From NCBI GenBank assembly GCA_003553625.1, contig PWEV01000187.1:1-41867 (forward strand): a DNA stretch of 41,867 bases, in the 5' to 3' direction. This DNA comes from Halomonas sp. Lineage in GTDB: Bacteria > Pseudomonadota > Gammaproteobacteria > Pseudomonadales > Halomonadaceae. The notes beneath the pieces are model-generated. The model searched no databases and was not told the origin of the DNA. It saw nothing but the letters and a program-made list of their open reading frames with translations. Numbering within the stretch: position 1 is the stretch's first letter; the number at the start of each line of letters is the position of its first letter. Shown in pieces: positions 8,662 through 16,282 of the stretch. Position numbers and translations under genes: made by a program.

Positions 8662-8887
8662 TCCAGGCCCTCTCGATCTCGTCATGATGTGCTTCCACCA
8701 GCTGCATGAGCTGTGAAAGCTGCTTTCGATTGTAGCCAGCGCTGGTCGCGATAGCGACCTGAGGTTCGAGCCAGATTTTGGCTTCTCCGTCTCAGCTCTC
8801 TGCATGAATATGCCTGGGCTCCAGCGGATTGCCCTCATTAGAATAAAAGAAGAATCTGATGCCCTTGTACCGAAAGACGACCGGCAT
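8630..8887 (-). pseudogene. DUF4160 family gene interrupted by an in-frame TGA
   Basis: Reading from ATG at 8887, the frame gives MPVVFRYKGIRFFFYSNEG, then NPLEPRHIHAES, typical of the DUF4160 N-terminus. A TGA (codon 32, positions 8794-8792) follows. The same frame then continues with DGEAKIWLEPQVAIATSAGY, and further with a QLSQLMQLVEAHHDEIERAWNEHF block, up to a natural stop at 8630-8632. Family members normally have Gly at the position of the stop (E-x-G-D-G-E-A-K), so one G-to-T change (GGA to TGA) explains it. A good AGGAG ribosome binding site sits 7 bp upstream of the ATG, and greB ends 10 bp before it, so the gene was probably co-transcribed with greB. If the stop is real, only a 31-residue fragment is made and the partner DUF2442 protein is orphaned. 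A sequencing error is the main alternative. Confidence 0.8.
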
Positions 8888-8897
8888 GACATGGCTC

Positions 8898-9437
8898 CTA
8901 TGCCTGAGGGTCGCGATAGGCGATCTCGGTGATCACGTAGGTGGTCTCGCCTCTCGGGGCCGCTACCGTTGCCTCGTCGTCAAGGGCCTTGCCGAGCAGG
9001 GCCTTCGCCAACGGCGAGTCGACGCTGATCCAGCGCCGGCTCGGGTCGATCTCGTCGTGGCCGACGATGCGGATCGCCATCTCCTCGCCCTCTTCGTCCT
9101 CCAGGGTGACGAAGGCGCCGAAATAGACCTTGCCGGTGTCCGCCGGCAGCCGGTCCACCACGGTCAGCTCGTCGAGTCGCTTGGTCAGATAGCGGATCCG
9201 GGCGATCACCCGGTTGAGCTCCTTCTTGTTGTAGGTGTAGTCGGCGTTCTCGGAGCGGTCGCCCAGCGCGGCCGCCTCGCCCACCTTGGCGGAGAGGGAG
9301 GGGCGCTTGACCCGCGAGAGGTGGTCGAGGATGCCGCGCAGCCGCTCGGCCCCTTCAGCGGTGATCAGGTCGCTCTTGGGCTCCTGGCGCGGGTCCTTGG
9401 CCGGATCGCGCCAGCGGGTCATGTTGCGCCCCTTCAT
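8898..9437 (-). CDS. greB: Transcription elongation factor GreB
   Basis: GreB enters the RNA polymerase secondary channel and stimulates cleavage of backtracked transcripts. The 179-residue product has the N-terminal coiled-coil hairpin with the acidic tip region (AALGDRSENADYTYNKKELNRVIARIRYLTKRL) and the C-terminal FKBP-like domain (GKVYFGAFVTLEDEEGEE, RIVGHDEIDPSRRWISVDSPLAKALLGK). The GDRSENADY motif with the following YNKK distinguishes the GreA/GreB family, and RYLTKRL and RIVGHDEID favour GreB over GreA. The start at 9437 (MKGRNMTRW) has AGGAG 8 bp upstream; the ATG at 9422 is an alternative. About 20 residues precede the usual GreB start (SDLITAEGAERL), a modest N-terminal extension. 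Confidence 0.95.
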   Translation of the reverse strand: MKGRNMTRWRDPAKDPRQEPKSDLITAEGAERLRGILDHLSRVKRPSLSAKVGEAAALGDRSENADYTYNKKELNRVIARIRYLTKRLDELTVVDRLPADTGKVYFGAFVTLEDEEGEEMAIRIVGHDEIDPSRRWISVDSPLAKALLGKALDDEATVAAPRGETTYVITEIAYRDPQA

Positions 9438-9468
9438 AGGCTCAACTCCTCGAATGGCTGGGAACCGC

Positions 9469-9497
9469 AACATACGCCATGGCGATGTCGCGGCCAA
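9469..9497 (-). promoter_or_regulatory. Predicted sigma-70 promoter of greB
   Basis: On the minus strand TTGGCC (9497-9492) and TATGTT (9474-9469) are separated by exactly 17 bp and lie about 32 bp upstream of the chosen greB start. Both hexamers match consensus at four positions. Prediction only. Confidence 0.45.
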
Positions 9498-9514
9498 GCT
9501 CGGCACCGGTCGGG

Positions 9515-9543
9515 TTGGCATCCGCTCGCCCGGTCATGATAAT
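9515..9543 (+). promoter_or_regulatory. Predicted sigma-70 promoter of nudF-yqiB-cpdA
   Basis: TTGGCA (9515-9520) and GATAAT (9538-9543) are spaced by exactly 17 bp, each close to consensus, and end 28 bp upstream of the nudF start codon. This makes it the probable promoter for nudF and the genes that follow. It lies back to back with the greB promoter. Confidence 0.58.
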
Positions 9544-9571
9544 GGTCGTCCTTGCATAAGCGGAGTCCGCC

Positions 9572-10213
9572 ATGAGTGATTCGCCTGAGGTCCCGGATTC
9601 GGCCGCGGTGGTCCCCTTCACCGTCGCCGACGTGGACCTCCTGGAGCGGCGCTGCCTGCACCAGGGCTTCTTTCGCCTGGAGGCGCTGCAGCTGCGTCAT
9701 CGCCTCTTCGAAGGCGGCTGGAGCGGCACCATGACCCGTGAGGTGCATCGTCGCCACGACGCCGTGGGGGTGCTGCTCTACGACGTGGAGCGTGACGCCG
9801 TGGTGCTGGTGGAGCAGTTCCGTGCCGGGGCCCTGGACGACTCCGTCTCTCCCTGGAAGCTCGAGGTGGTGGCGGGGCTGGTGGAGCGGGGCGAGTCTCC
9901 CGCCGAGGTGGCCCGCCGCGAATCCCTCGAGGAGGCCGGTGCGCCCGTGGGCGAGCTGATCGAGCTTCACTCCTACTATCCGAGCCCGGGGGCCTGCGAC
10001 GAGCGGGTCACCCTGTTCTGTGGCCTGGTGGACAGCAAGGGACTGGGCGGCGTGCACGGCCTCGACGAGGAGCACGAGGATATCCGTGTTCATGTGCTAC
10101 CGTTTGGCAGGGCCTGGGAACTCCTGCAGGCCGGACGACTCGACAATGCGATGTGTCTGATCGCCTTCCACTGGTTGGCGTCAGAGCGGGCGTCGTTGCG
10201 AGCGAGGAGATAG
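9572..10213 (+). CDS. nudF: ADP-ribose diphosphatase NudF (Nudix hydrolase)
   Basis: NudF splits ADP-ribose into AMP and ribose 5-phosphate, removing a reactive NAD breakdown product. The 213-residue protein carries a full Nudix box with Gly102, Glu108, Arg116-Glu117 and Glu120-Glu121-x-Gly123 (from GLVERGESP to LEEAGA), the metal-binding catalytic helix. Family features around it are FRLEALQLRHRLFEGGWSG near residue 35, VEQFRAGALDD, the short SPWKLEVVAGL lead into the box, and SYYPSPGACDERV. The ribosome binding site GGAG is 7 bp upstream. In Escherichia coli nudF precedes yqiB and cpdA as here. Confidence 0.93.
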   Translation: MSDSPEVPDSAAVVPFTVADVDLLERRCLHQGFFRLEALQLRHRLFEGGWSGTMTREVHRRHDAVGVLLYDVERDAVVLVEQFRAGALDDSVSPWKLEVVAGLVERGESPAEVARRESLEEAGAPVGELIELHSYYPSPGACDERVTLFCGLVDSKGLGGVHGLDEEHEDIRVHVLPFGRAWELLQAGRLDNAMCLIAFHWLASERASLRARR

Positions 10214-10273
10214 TTTGCGGAGAATCGCTGATCGGAGAGATGGTGTGCGGAAAGACGGTGTGCAGAGAAACGC
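10214..10273 (+). repeat. Four imperfect 15-bp tandem repeats at the start of yqiB
   Basis: Four consecutive 15-bp units start at 10214, 10229, 10244 and 10259. Their sequences are TTTGCGGAGAATCGC, TGATCGGAGAGATGG, TGTGCGGAAAGACGG and TGTGCAGAGAAACGC. Each contains a GGAGA-like core, so every unit offers a potential ribosome binding site, and units 3 and 4 each contain a GTG. The repeat spans the nudF-yqiB junction and overlaps the first codons of yqiB. Confidence 0.7.
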
Positions 10274-10706
10274 CTATGTGACTGATCTCAGGGGCCTGCA
10301 GGGGGAGTGCAGTATCAACTTCCTGCGGCTGGTGCGCCTGCTGGGCGACCTGGAGGTTGGCGAGACCCGCGAGATCGAGCTGGCAAGCGACGGTCGCTGG
10401 CTGGGCGTGCTCAGCCTCGAGCTGCTGGAGAGAGCGCCGTACACCAGCATCGTGAGGGTGACCCAGTGCGGCGTGCTCGACTCGATGATCGAGATCCCGC
10501 GCATGCGTGTGCATCTCTACCACGACGTGCGCATGGCCGAGGTCACCGACTTCCAGCGCCAACGCCACTTCCACGGCCGCTATCGCTATCCCAACTCGCG
10601 CATGCACCAGCCCGACGAGAAACTGAAGCTCAACCGCTTTCTCGGGGAGTGGCTGGAGCACGGCCTGGCCCACGGCCACTCCATCGACCTGCCAGAACTT
10701 CCTTGA
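10245..10706 (+). CDS. yqiB: DUF1249 family protein (YqiB)
   Basis: The protein is about 153 residues and belongs to the DUF1249 family, whose biochemical function is not known. Conserved blocks are YVTDLRGLQGECSINFLRLVRLL at the N-terminus, YTSIVRVTQCG, and the His/Tyr-rich run of short motifs PRMRVHLYHDVRMAEV, HFHGRYRYPN and MHQPDEKLKLNRFLGEWLEHGL. Gene order nudF-yqiB-cpdA is the same as in Escherichia coli. The frame is open from TTG at 10215. I chose GTG at 10245 because GGAGA lies 6 bp upstream; GTG at 10260 is nearly as good. The start lies within a 15-bp tandem repeat, so the N-terminus may be variable between strains. Confidence 0.85.
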   Translation: MRKDGVQRNAYVTDLRGLQGECSINFLRLVRLLGDLEVGETREIELASDGRWLGVLSLELLERAPYTSIVRVTQCGVLDSMIEIPRMRVHLYHDVRMAEVTDFQRQRHFHGRYRYPNSRMHQPDEKLKLNRFLGEWLEHGLAHGHSIDLPELP

Positions 10707-10745
10707 ATCAGCTTACGTGAATTAGCTGCCCTGAATCCGCTGCGC
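10704..10745 (+). repeat. Three imperfect 14-bp tandem repeats at the end of yqiB
   Basis: Units start at 10704, 10718 and 10732: TGAATCAGCTTACG, TGAATTAGCTGCCC and TGAATCCGCTGCGC, followed by another TGA. The first TGA is the yqiB stop codon. The sequence differs from the 15-bp repeat at the other end of the gene. Confidence 0.7.
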
Positions 10746-10773
10746 TGACCGGCGCCCGACGAGAGCCATCCCG

Positions 10774-11511
10774 ATGATGCGACTGGTCCAGATCAGTGAC
10801 TGTCACCTCCACGCCGACCCCGCGGCTCGCGCCCGGGCGGGCTTCCCGCTGCGCCAACTCGAGGCGGTGGTGGAGGCGGTCAACCGCGAGCGCCCTGACA
10901 TGGTGCTGGTTACCGGCGACATCAGCAACGACGAGACCGCCGCCTCCTACCAGCTGGCACAGCGTACCCTGGCTCGCCTCGCGGCGCCCTGGTTCTGGCT
11001 GGCCGGCAACCACGACGATCCGGCCCTGATGGCCGAGACTCGTGAGCTGCTCGACGAGCTCGACATCGGCGCCTGGCGGATACTGATGCTGCATACCCAG
11101 GTGAGCGGCCAGGCCCACGGTGAGCTGGGCCCCGAGCGCCTGGCCGACCTGGCCGCGCGTCTGGAAGAGGACGATCGGCCAACCCTGATCGCCATGCACC
11201 ATCCGCCGCTGCCGGTGGGGTCGGCGTGGATCGATGCGCTCGGGCTCAAGGATCGCGAGGCCTTCTGGCAGACCCTGAGCCCCTTCGGCCAGGTGCGCGC
11301 CATCCTCTGCGGCCATATCCACCAGGCCTTCACCGGCCATGGGCGCCTGGCGGACGGGGAGGTGGCCGTATTGGGCTGCCCTTCGACCACCGACCAGTTC
11401 CTGGCTCATGCCGAGGGCTTTGCCATCGATGAGGCCTCACGCCCGGGCTACCGGGTCATTGACCTGGATGACGGCGACATCACGACCTGGGTAGAACGCG
11501 TCGATCTGTGA
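10774..11511 (+). CDS. cpdA: 3',5'-cyclic-AMP phosphodiesterase CpdA
   Basis: This class III phosphodiesterase has a calcineurin-like metallophosphatase fold that hydrolyses cAMP to AMP. All metal-binding motifs are present in order: ISDCHLH (Asp9, His11), TGDIS (Asp49), AGNHDD (Asn79, His80, Asp81), MHHPP (about 150-154), and CGHIHQ (about 187-192). Length (245 residues) is close to the Escherichia coli enzyme. The DUF1249 gene precedes it by 67 bp, a gap largely made of 14-bp repeats. Two tandem ATG codons (10774 and 10777) can serve as start. The next gene downstream, cysD, is separated by an AT-rich promoter region, so cpdA is likely the last gene of the nudF operon. As this operon includes a cAMP-degrading enzyme, CRP-dependent regulation somewhere in the genome is expected. 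Confidence 0.93.
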   Translation: MMRLVQISDCHLHADPAARARAGFPLRQLEAVVEAVNRERPDMVLVTGDISNDETAASYQLAQRTLARLAAPWFWLAGNHDDPALMAETRELLDELDIGAWRILMLHTQVSGQAHGELGPERLADLAARLEEDDRPTLIAMHHPPLPVGSAWIDALGLKDREAFWQTLSPFGQVRAILCGHIHQAFTGHGRLADGEVAVLGCPSTTDQFLAHAEGFAIDEASRPGYRVIDLDDGDITTWVERVDL

Positions 11512-11521
11512 GGATCGTGCA

Positions 11522-11596
11522 TAGATTAATTTCGGGTATAAAAAGATCGCCATTAATTCTTTTGAGTCATAACAGTCCGGCGTTACCCTCGGTGGC
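11522..11596 (+). promoter_or_regulatory. AT-rich promoter region of cysDN
   Basis: This is an AT-rich island in otherwise very GC-rich DNA, with TATAAA at 11537-11542 and a TTGAGT at 11561-11566 but no well-spaced -35/-10 pair. CysB-activated promoters typically have a poor -35 and AT-rich operator DNA. A CysB target is therefore plausible from the identity of the downstream genes, but no specific site can be named. Confidence 0.35.
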
Positions 11597-11635
11597 ATGA
11601 TTCCCATGCCCACCGTCACGCGAGGTACCCGGGCC

Positions 11636-12607
11636 ATGACCACTCTTGACGCCGCGAACGCTCCGTCGCTCGCCCAGGCAGGCAGCGCCCCCCCGTCGCT
11701 GTCGCCCAAGCGGCTGACCCACCTGCAGCAGCTCGAGGCCGAGTCGATCCACATCCTTCGTGAGGTGGCGGCCGAGTTCCGCAACCCGGTGATGCTCTAC
11801 TCCATCGGCAAGGACTCTGCGGTGATGCTGCACCTGGCGCGAAAGGCCTTCTATCCCGGGCCACCGCCTTTCCCGCTGCTCCATGTGGACACCACCTGGA
11901 AGTTCCGCGAGATGATCGCCTTCCGCGACCGCATGGCGGACGAGGCGGGCATGGAGCTGCTGGTGCATACCAACGAGGAGGGGCGAGCCGCCGGCATCAA
12001 CCCCTTCGACCACGGCTCCAGCGGCTACACCGACGTGATGAAGACCGCAGCGCTCAAGCAGGCCCTGGACAAGTACGGCTTCGACGCCGCCTTCGGCGGG
12101 GCCCGCCGAGACGAGGAGGCGAGCCGCGCCAAGGAGCGTGTCTTCTCCTTCCGTGACAAGTTCCACCGCTGGGATCCCAAGAACCAGCGCCCGGAGCTGT
12201 GGAACCTCTACAACGCCCGAATCAACAAGGGCGAATCGATCCGCGCCTTCCCGCTCTCCAACTGGACCGAGCTGGATATCTGGCAGTACATCTACCTGGA
12301 ATCCATTGCCATCGTGCCCCTCTACTTCAGCGCCCCGCGCCCGGTGGTGGAACGCGACGGCATGCTGGTGATGGTCGACGATGAGCGCCTGCCGCTGGCC
12401 GAGGGCGAGGTGCCCGAGGAGAAGTGGGTGCGTTTCCGCACCCTGGGCTGCTACCCGCTCACCGGGGCGGTGGAATCCACGGCCGCCACCCTGCCGGAGA
12501 TCATCCAGGAGATGCTGCTGACCCGGACCAGCGAACGCAGCGGCCGCGCCATCGATCACGACCAGGCCGGCTCCATGGAGAAGAAGAAGCGCGAGGGCTA
12601 TTTCTGA
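11636..12607 (+). CDS. cysD: Sulfate adenylyltransferase subunit 2 (CysD)
   Basis: CysD is the catalytic subunit of ATP sulfurylase, making adenosine 5'-phosphosulfate from ATP and sulfate, driven by GTP hydrolysis in CysN. The PP-loop-type ATP site [16 protein letters not shown] is clear. Other conserved blocks are [80 protein letters not shown], and the C-terminal [10 protein letters not shown]. With the start at 11636 it has 323 residues, about 20 more than Escherichia coli CysD, as an Ala/Ser/Pro-rich extension before LTHLQQLE. Starts at 11597 or 11609 would add 13 or 9 residues and cannot be excluded. Its stop overlaps the cysN start (TGATG). Confidence 0.96.
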   Translation: MTTLDAANAPSLAQAGSAPPSLSPKRLTHLQQLEAESIHILREVAAEFRNPVMLYSIGKDSAVMLHLARKAFYPGPPPFPLLHVDTTWKFREMIAFRDRMADEAGMELLVHTNEEGRAAGINPFDHGSSGYTDVMKTAALKQALDKYGFDAAFGGARRDEEASRAKERVFSFRDKFHRWDPKNQRPELWNLYNARINKGESIRAFPLSNWTELDIWQYIYLESIAIVPLYFSAPRPVVERDGMLVMVDDERLPLAEGEVPEEKWVRFRTLGCYPLTGAVESTAATLPEIIQEMLLTRTSERSGRAIDHDQAGSMEKKKREGYF

Positions 12608-14049
12608 TGTCACACCAATCGACCCTGATCGCCGACAATATCGAGCAGTATCTGCATGAGCACGAGAACAAGGACCTGCTGCGCTTCATCACCTGCGGCA
12701 GCGTGGATGACGGCAAGTCGACCCTGATCGGCCGGCTCCTGCACGACTCCAAGATGATCTTCGACGACCAGCTCGCCGCGATCACCCGCGACTCGAAGAC
12801 GGTCGGCACCACCGGCGAAGAGGTCGATCTGGCCCTGCTGGTGGACGGCCTGCAGTCGGAGCGCGAGCAGGGCATCACCATCGACGTGGCCTACCGCTTC
12901 TTCTCCACCGACAAGCGCAAGTTCATCATCGCCGACACGCCGGGGCATGAGCAGTACACCCGCAACATGGCCACCGGGGCATCGACCGCAAGCCTGGCGA
13001 TCATCCTGATCGACGCCCGCTACGGCGTGCAGACCCAGACCCGCCGGCACAGTTTCATCGCCGATCTGCTGGGCATTCAGCACCTGGTGGTGGCGGTGAA
13101 CAAGATGGACCTGGTGGACTACTCAGAGGCCCGTTTCGACGAGATCGTCACCGAGTACCAGGAGATTGCCGGACAGCTCCAGGCCCGGGACATTCGTTTC
13201 GTGCCGCTCTCGGCGCTAAAGGGCGATAACGTGGTCAACAGGAGCGAGTCGCTCTCCTGGTATGCGGTCGATGGGCAACCCGGACCGACGCTGCTGGAGC
13301 TGCTCGAGAGCGTCGAGATCAGCCGCGACCGCAACCTGACCGACCTGCGCCTGCCGGTGCAGTACGTCAATCGTCCCAACCTGGACTTCCGCGGCTATGC
13401 GGGCACCCTGGAGGCGGGCGTGCTGCGCCCCGGCCAGGCGATCAAGGTGCTGCCTTCCGGCAGGCGCTCCACCGTCGCGCGCATCGTCACCTGGGACGGC
13501 GATCTTGAAACGGCCTGGCCGGGTCAGGCGATCACCGTGACGCTGGCCGACGAGATCGATATCTCCCGCGGCGACTGGATCGTCGCGGCGGATGCCGAGC
13601 TGGTCAGTTCCCACGCCTTCGAGGCGGATATCGTGTGGATGCATGAGCAGGCGCTCATCCCTGGGCGCCAGGTCGACATTCGCCTGGCCGGCCGTTCTGT
13701 GGCGGGGCAGGTCGAGGAGATCCTCCATCAGGTGGACGTCAACACCCTGGCGCGACATCCGGCCGAGCGGCTGGAGCTCAACGCCATCGCCCGCTGTCGG
13801 GTGGGGCTGACCGTCGAGGTGCCGCTGGATGACTACGCAACCAGCCCCGGCACCGGCAGCTTCATCATCATCGACCGGCTGACCAACGTCACCGTGGGGG
13901 CAGGCATGATCCGTGCCGTGGTCGAGGGTGAGTCGGCAAGCCCTGGTGACGTGGACTGGACCGGTTTCGAAGTCGAGCTCAACGCCCTGGTGCGCAAGTA
14001 TTTCCCCCACTGGGAGGCGAAGGATATTCGCGAACGGCTCAAACGCTGA
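12607..14049 (+). CDS. cysN: Sulfate adenylyltransferase subunit 1 (CysN), GTPase
   Basis: This 480-residue EF-Tu-like GTPase powers CysD. The G1 P-loop [16 protein letters not shown] (about 30-45), G2 region [12 protein letters not shown]3 [14 protein letters not shown] (about 110), G4 NKMDL (about 165), and G5 SALKG are all present, followed by beta-barrel domains ([19 protein letters not shown]) like those of elongation factors. Length equals Escherichia coli CysN and there is no C-terminal APS kinase domain, so this is CysN and not the CysNC fusion. No cysC gene lies in the window. The start at 12607 shares bases with the cysD stop. The frame extends upstream to 12424, but that part overlaps cysD and lacks homology. 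A strong terminator follows. Confidence 0.96.
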   Translation: MSHQSTLIADNIEQYLHEHENKDLLRFITCGSVDDGKSTLIGRLLHDSKMIFDDQLAAITRDSKTVGTTGEEVDLALLVDGLQSEREQGITIDVAYRFFSTDKRKFIIADTPGHEQYTRNMATGASTASLAIILIDARYGVQTQTRRHSFIADLLGIQHLVVAVNKMDLVDYSEARFDEIVTEYQEIAGQLQARDIRFVPLSALKGDNVVNRSESLSWYAVDGQPGPTLLELLESVEISRDRNLTDLRLPVQYVNRPNLDFRGYAGTLEAGVLRPGQAIKVLPSGRRSTVARIVTWDGDLETAWPGQAITVTLADEIDISRGDWIVAADAELVSSHAFEADIVWMHEQALIPGRQVDIRLAGRSVAGQVEEILHQVDVNTLARHPAERLELNAIARCRVGLTVEVPLDDYATSPGTGSFIIIDRLTNVTVGAGMIRAVVEGESASPGDVDWTGFEVELNALVRKYFPHWEAKDIRERLKR

Positions 14050-14075
14050 CGTTGGCCAGGTCGTCCCACCCACCT

Positions 14076-14110
14076 CGACACCCCGCTGAACTATAGCGGG
14101 GTGTCGCTTT
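14076..14110 (+). terminator. Rho-independent terminator after cysDN
   Basis: The 12-bp perfect stem CGACACCCCGCT / AGCGGGGTGTCG (14076-14087 and 14095-14106) with a 7-nt loop is followed by CTTT. It lies 27 bp after the cysN stop. The T-run is short but the stem is very stable. Confidence 0.85.
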
Positions 14111-14170
14111 CCGATACCCTGATGATCATCACGAGGCCGGTCTTCAGGCGCGGGAGCTCAGGATGCAACT

Positions 14171-15334
14171 ATGGCAAGACACCATGGCGGCGCCGAACCG
14201 GAGCCGGACCGAACCGGTGCGGAAGCGCTGATGGGCAGAGGGCGGCGCGCCACCGGCCGGGTCGGGCGCATTCTGCACTTCATCACCCGGCCGATGAAGC
14301 GCGACCTCGGCCGCGGTGGCATCGCGGTCCACCCCTACCGCGGCTATGGCTCCCGGCGAGAAGCCTTTGTGATGGGGCGGGTGTTCCACCAGGCCGCCCT
14401 GGGGCGGAAAATCCCTCACCATGGCCTCCTGCGTGACTTGGCGGACGTGGTGCGCCGTATCGCTCGTCGCGGGGTGGCCGGTGTCCGGGTGGAGGCGAGC
14501 CTGGGTGCCAACCGCACCACCGTGACCACCGACCGTGACGGCTTCTTCGACATTCACCTGCCCCTCGAGACGCCGCTGCCGAAGGCGCTCTCCTGGCATC
14601 AGGCCGAGCTGCACGTGATCCGGGGCGAGGAACAGGTGCACTGCCACGCCGAGGTGTATGTCCCACCGCCGGAGACCGATCTGCTGGTGATCAGCGATAT
14701 CGACGATACCGTGATGGTTACCGGTGTCGCCGACGGGTTGCGCGTGCTCTATCGGCTGTTCGTGCAGAAGGCTCACCAGCGCACCGCCTTTCCCGGCGTG
14801 GCCTCGCTTTACCGGGCGCTTCATGTCGGTGTCGAGGGTGAGGCCAGGCGTCCGATTCTCTATGTCTCGCGGGGGCCCTGGGGCATCTACGAGATGCTCG
14901 AGGCGTTCTTCCAGCTCAACCGCATCCCGGTGGGACCGATCCTGTTCCTGCGCGAGTGGGGGCTCTCCTGGCGCCACCCCTGGCCGCGCCCCGCCCAAGA
15001 TCACAAGCACGATCTGATCACCCGCATGCTGACGATAATGGAAGATCTTCCCTGCGTGCTTATCGGCGACAGCGGGCAGCAGGACCCCGAGGTCTATACC
15101 CGCATCGTCAAGGAGCATCCCGGTCGGGTGAAGGCGATCTACATTCGCCGGGTCGATCGCAAGCCCAACCGAGAGCGGGCCATCGAACGGCTGCAGCAGG
15201 AACTTGCGCACAGCGACTGCGAACTGATCCTGGCCGGCGACAGCGTCGCCATGGCGACCCATGCCTACCGGCAGGGATGGATCTCCCGGGCCGACCTTTC
15301 GGCGGTGCGCCAGGCATGCGTAGATGAGGGGTGA
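14171..15334 (+). CDS. App1-type phosphatase (DUF2183, HAD-like phosphatidate phosphatase domain)
   Basis: The 387-residue protein carries the DUF2183/APP1 catalytic domain, related to yeast App1 phosphatidate phosphatase. The HAD nucleophile motif appears as VISDIDDTVM (Asp about 177, Asp about 179). Conserved downstream blocks are AFPGVASLYRAL, ILYVSRGPWGIYEMLEAFF, the DHKHDLITRML helix, LIGDSGQQDPEVYTRIVKEHPGRVKAIYIR with the acidic metal-binding motif, and LAGDSVAMATHAYRQGWI near the end. The region around residues 45-165 looks like a beta-rich accessory domain (GVRVEASLGANRTTVTTDRDGFFDIHL). The in vivo substrate in bacteria is not established. The start at 14171 has AGGA 8 bp upstream; the ATG at 14231 is possible. 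It is preceded by the cysN terminator and followed by a repeat region. Confidence 0.85.
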   Translation: MARHHGGAEPEPDRTGAEALMGRGRRATGRVGRILHFITRPMKRDLGRGGIAVHPYRGYGSRREAFVMGRVFHQAALGRKIPHHGLLRDLADVVRRIARRGVAGVRVEASLGANRTTVTTDRDGFFDIHLPLETPLPKALSWHQAELHVIRGEEQVHCHAEVYVPPPETDLLVISDIDDTVMVTGVADGLRVLYRLFVQKAHQRTAFPGVASLYRALHVGVEGEARRPILYVSRGPWGIYEMLEAFFQLNRIPVGPILFLREWGLSWRHPWPRPAQDHKHDLITRMLTIMEDLPCVLIGDSGQQDPEVYTRIVKEHPGRVKAIYIRRVDRKPNRERAIERLQQELAHSDCELILAGDSVAMATHAYRQGWISRADLSAVRQACVDEG

Positions 15335-15352
15335 TGTGCGATGGCCAGCACC

Positions 15353-15433
15353 GCCATCGCCGATGTGTCGGACCACGAATAAATTCGGCTCCTCCATGGG
15401 ATGCTGCCAACTGCGTTGTTGTAGGAGCGCGAT
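15353..15433. repeat. 81-bp direct repeat, copy 1
   Basis: This copy starts GCCATCGCCGATGTGTCGG, contains ACGAATAAATTCGGCTCCTCC, and ends GTTGTAGGAGCGCGAT. It differs from copy 2 (105 bp downstream) at four positions. Its 3' end runs into a palindromic stretch, GCGCGATTTATCGCGC (15427-15442). The GGCTCCTxC / GTAGGAGC inverted parts recall REP-like elements (GTAGGAGC...CGCGAT) common between genes of pseudomonads and halomonads. Confidence 0.85.
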
Positions 15434-15442
15434 TTATCGCGC
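15427..15442. repeat. Palindrome in the repeat spacer (REP-like hairpin)
   Basis: GCGCGATTTATCGCGC forms a 6-7-bp stem with a small AT loop immediately after GTAGGA. This is the usual look of REP-type intergenic palindromes. It is present after copy 1 and absent after copy 2, where GAGAGCGATGG follows instead. Confidence 0.6.
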
Positions 15443-15457
15443 GAAGAAGCCGTCATC

Positions 15458-15538
15458 GCCATCGCCGATGTGTCGGACCACGAATAAATTCGGCTCCTAC
15501 ATGGGATGCTGCCACCTGCGCTGTTGTAGGAGAGCGAT
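15458..15538. repeat. 81-bp direct repeat, copy 2
   Basis: Same orientation as copy 1, with 77 of 81 positions identical. It has an intact GGCTCCTAC and GTAGGAG inverted pair around the centre. It ends 70 bp before the start of the zinc peptidase gene. The region 15335-15607 contains no credible gene; frames through it are accidental. Confidence 0.85.
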
Positions 15539-15607
15539 GGCGGGGAGTGAAACTGGCTCTGGTAGGCTGTGTCCAATATCTGTCAGTCGACCCGGAGCCA
15601 AGCCTCG

Positions 15608-16282
15608 ATGATCATTGTTGCCGTTATCCTGCTGCTGGCCATCTTCACCCTGCCCAACCTCTGGGCTCGGTGGGTGATCAATCGCCATTCCCGTGGTCGC
15701 GACGACTACCCGGGTACCGGAGCGGAGCTGGCCGACCATCTGCTGCGGCGCCTCGGCATCGAGGGGGTGGAGGTAGAGCCCACCGAGCAGGGCGACCACT
15801 ACGACCCCGAGGCGCGCCGGGTGCGGCTCTCGCCGGAGGTCTACGGTGGGCGCTCGCTCACCGCGGTGACGGTGGCGGCCCACGAGGTGGGGCACGCCAT
15901 CCAGCACCATCAGGGCTATGCGCCGCTGCTGGCACGATCAAGGCTGGTGGGGGTGGCCCAGAAGGCCGAGAAACTGGGAGCGGTGCTGATGATGGCCGCG
16001 CCCCTGCTGTTTCTTCTGACTCGGCTGCCAGGCGGGCTCGCCATCGTGGTGGTCGCCGCGGTGATCAGTTTCGGTACCGCGGCGCTGGTGCATCTGGTGA
16101 CCCTGCCGGTGGAGTTCGATGCCAGCTTCCAGCGCGCGCTGCCGCTGCTCAAGGAATACATTCCTCCCTACGACATGCCCGGTGCCCGCCACGTGCTCAC
16201 CGCCTGCGCCTTCACCTACGTGGCGGCCTCCCTGGCCAGCATGCTCAACCTGGGGCGCTGGCTGGTAATTCTGCGCCGCTAG
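15608..16282 (+). CDS. Membrane zinc metallopeptidase (YugP-like, Zn_peptidase_2 family)
   Basis: This 224-residue integral membrane protein has an HExxH-type zinc site, HEVGH at residues 92-96, inside VTVAAHEVGHAIQHHQGY. A hydrophobic N-terminal segment (residues 1-20) is followed by the family blocks GAELADHLLRRLGI, DHYDPEARRVRLSPEVYGGRSL, then transmembrane segments near 123-140 and 143-165, LPVEFDASFQRALPLL, and the C-terminal VLTACAFTYVAASLASML helix. The family is widespread and its substrates are mostly unknown; a role in membrane protein turnover is inferred. The start at 15608 is preferred because family members begin with the hydrophobic segment. The stop shares its bases with the cmoB stop on the other strand (CTAG). 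Confidence 0.88.
   Translation: MIIVAVILLLAIFTLPNLWARWVINRHSRGRDDYPGTGAELADHLLRRLGIEGVEVEPTEQGDHYDPEARRVRLSPEVYGGRSLTAVTVAAHEVGHAIQHHQGYAPLLARSRLVGVAQKAEKLGAVLMMAAPLLFLLTRLPGGLAIVVVAAVISFGTAALVHLVTLPVEFDASFQRALPLLKEYIPPYDMPGARHVLTACAFTYVAASLASMLNLGRWLVILRR

Noticed and set aside
8792..8794. TGA in the DUF4160 gene as a selenocysteine codon
   Set aside because: Family members have Gly at this site, no Cys equivalent is known there, and I see no selenocysteine insertion structure right after it.
8407..8892. A single 161-codon gene covering the DUF2442 region
   Set aside because: Its first 77 codons are the DUF4160 gene read in the wrong frame; only the DUF2442 part is coding.
12424..12606. 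Extended start for cysN within cysD
   Set aside because: The extra residues come from the shifted frame of cysD; the ATG at 12607 starts exactly where the family starts.
12607..14049. CysNC bifunctional fusion
   Set aside because: The protein ends at 480 residues without an APS kinase domain.
15353..15538. CRISPR array
   Set aside because: There are only two units, 81 bp long, with a 24-bp gap, no spacers of regular size and no cas genes.
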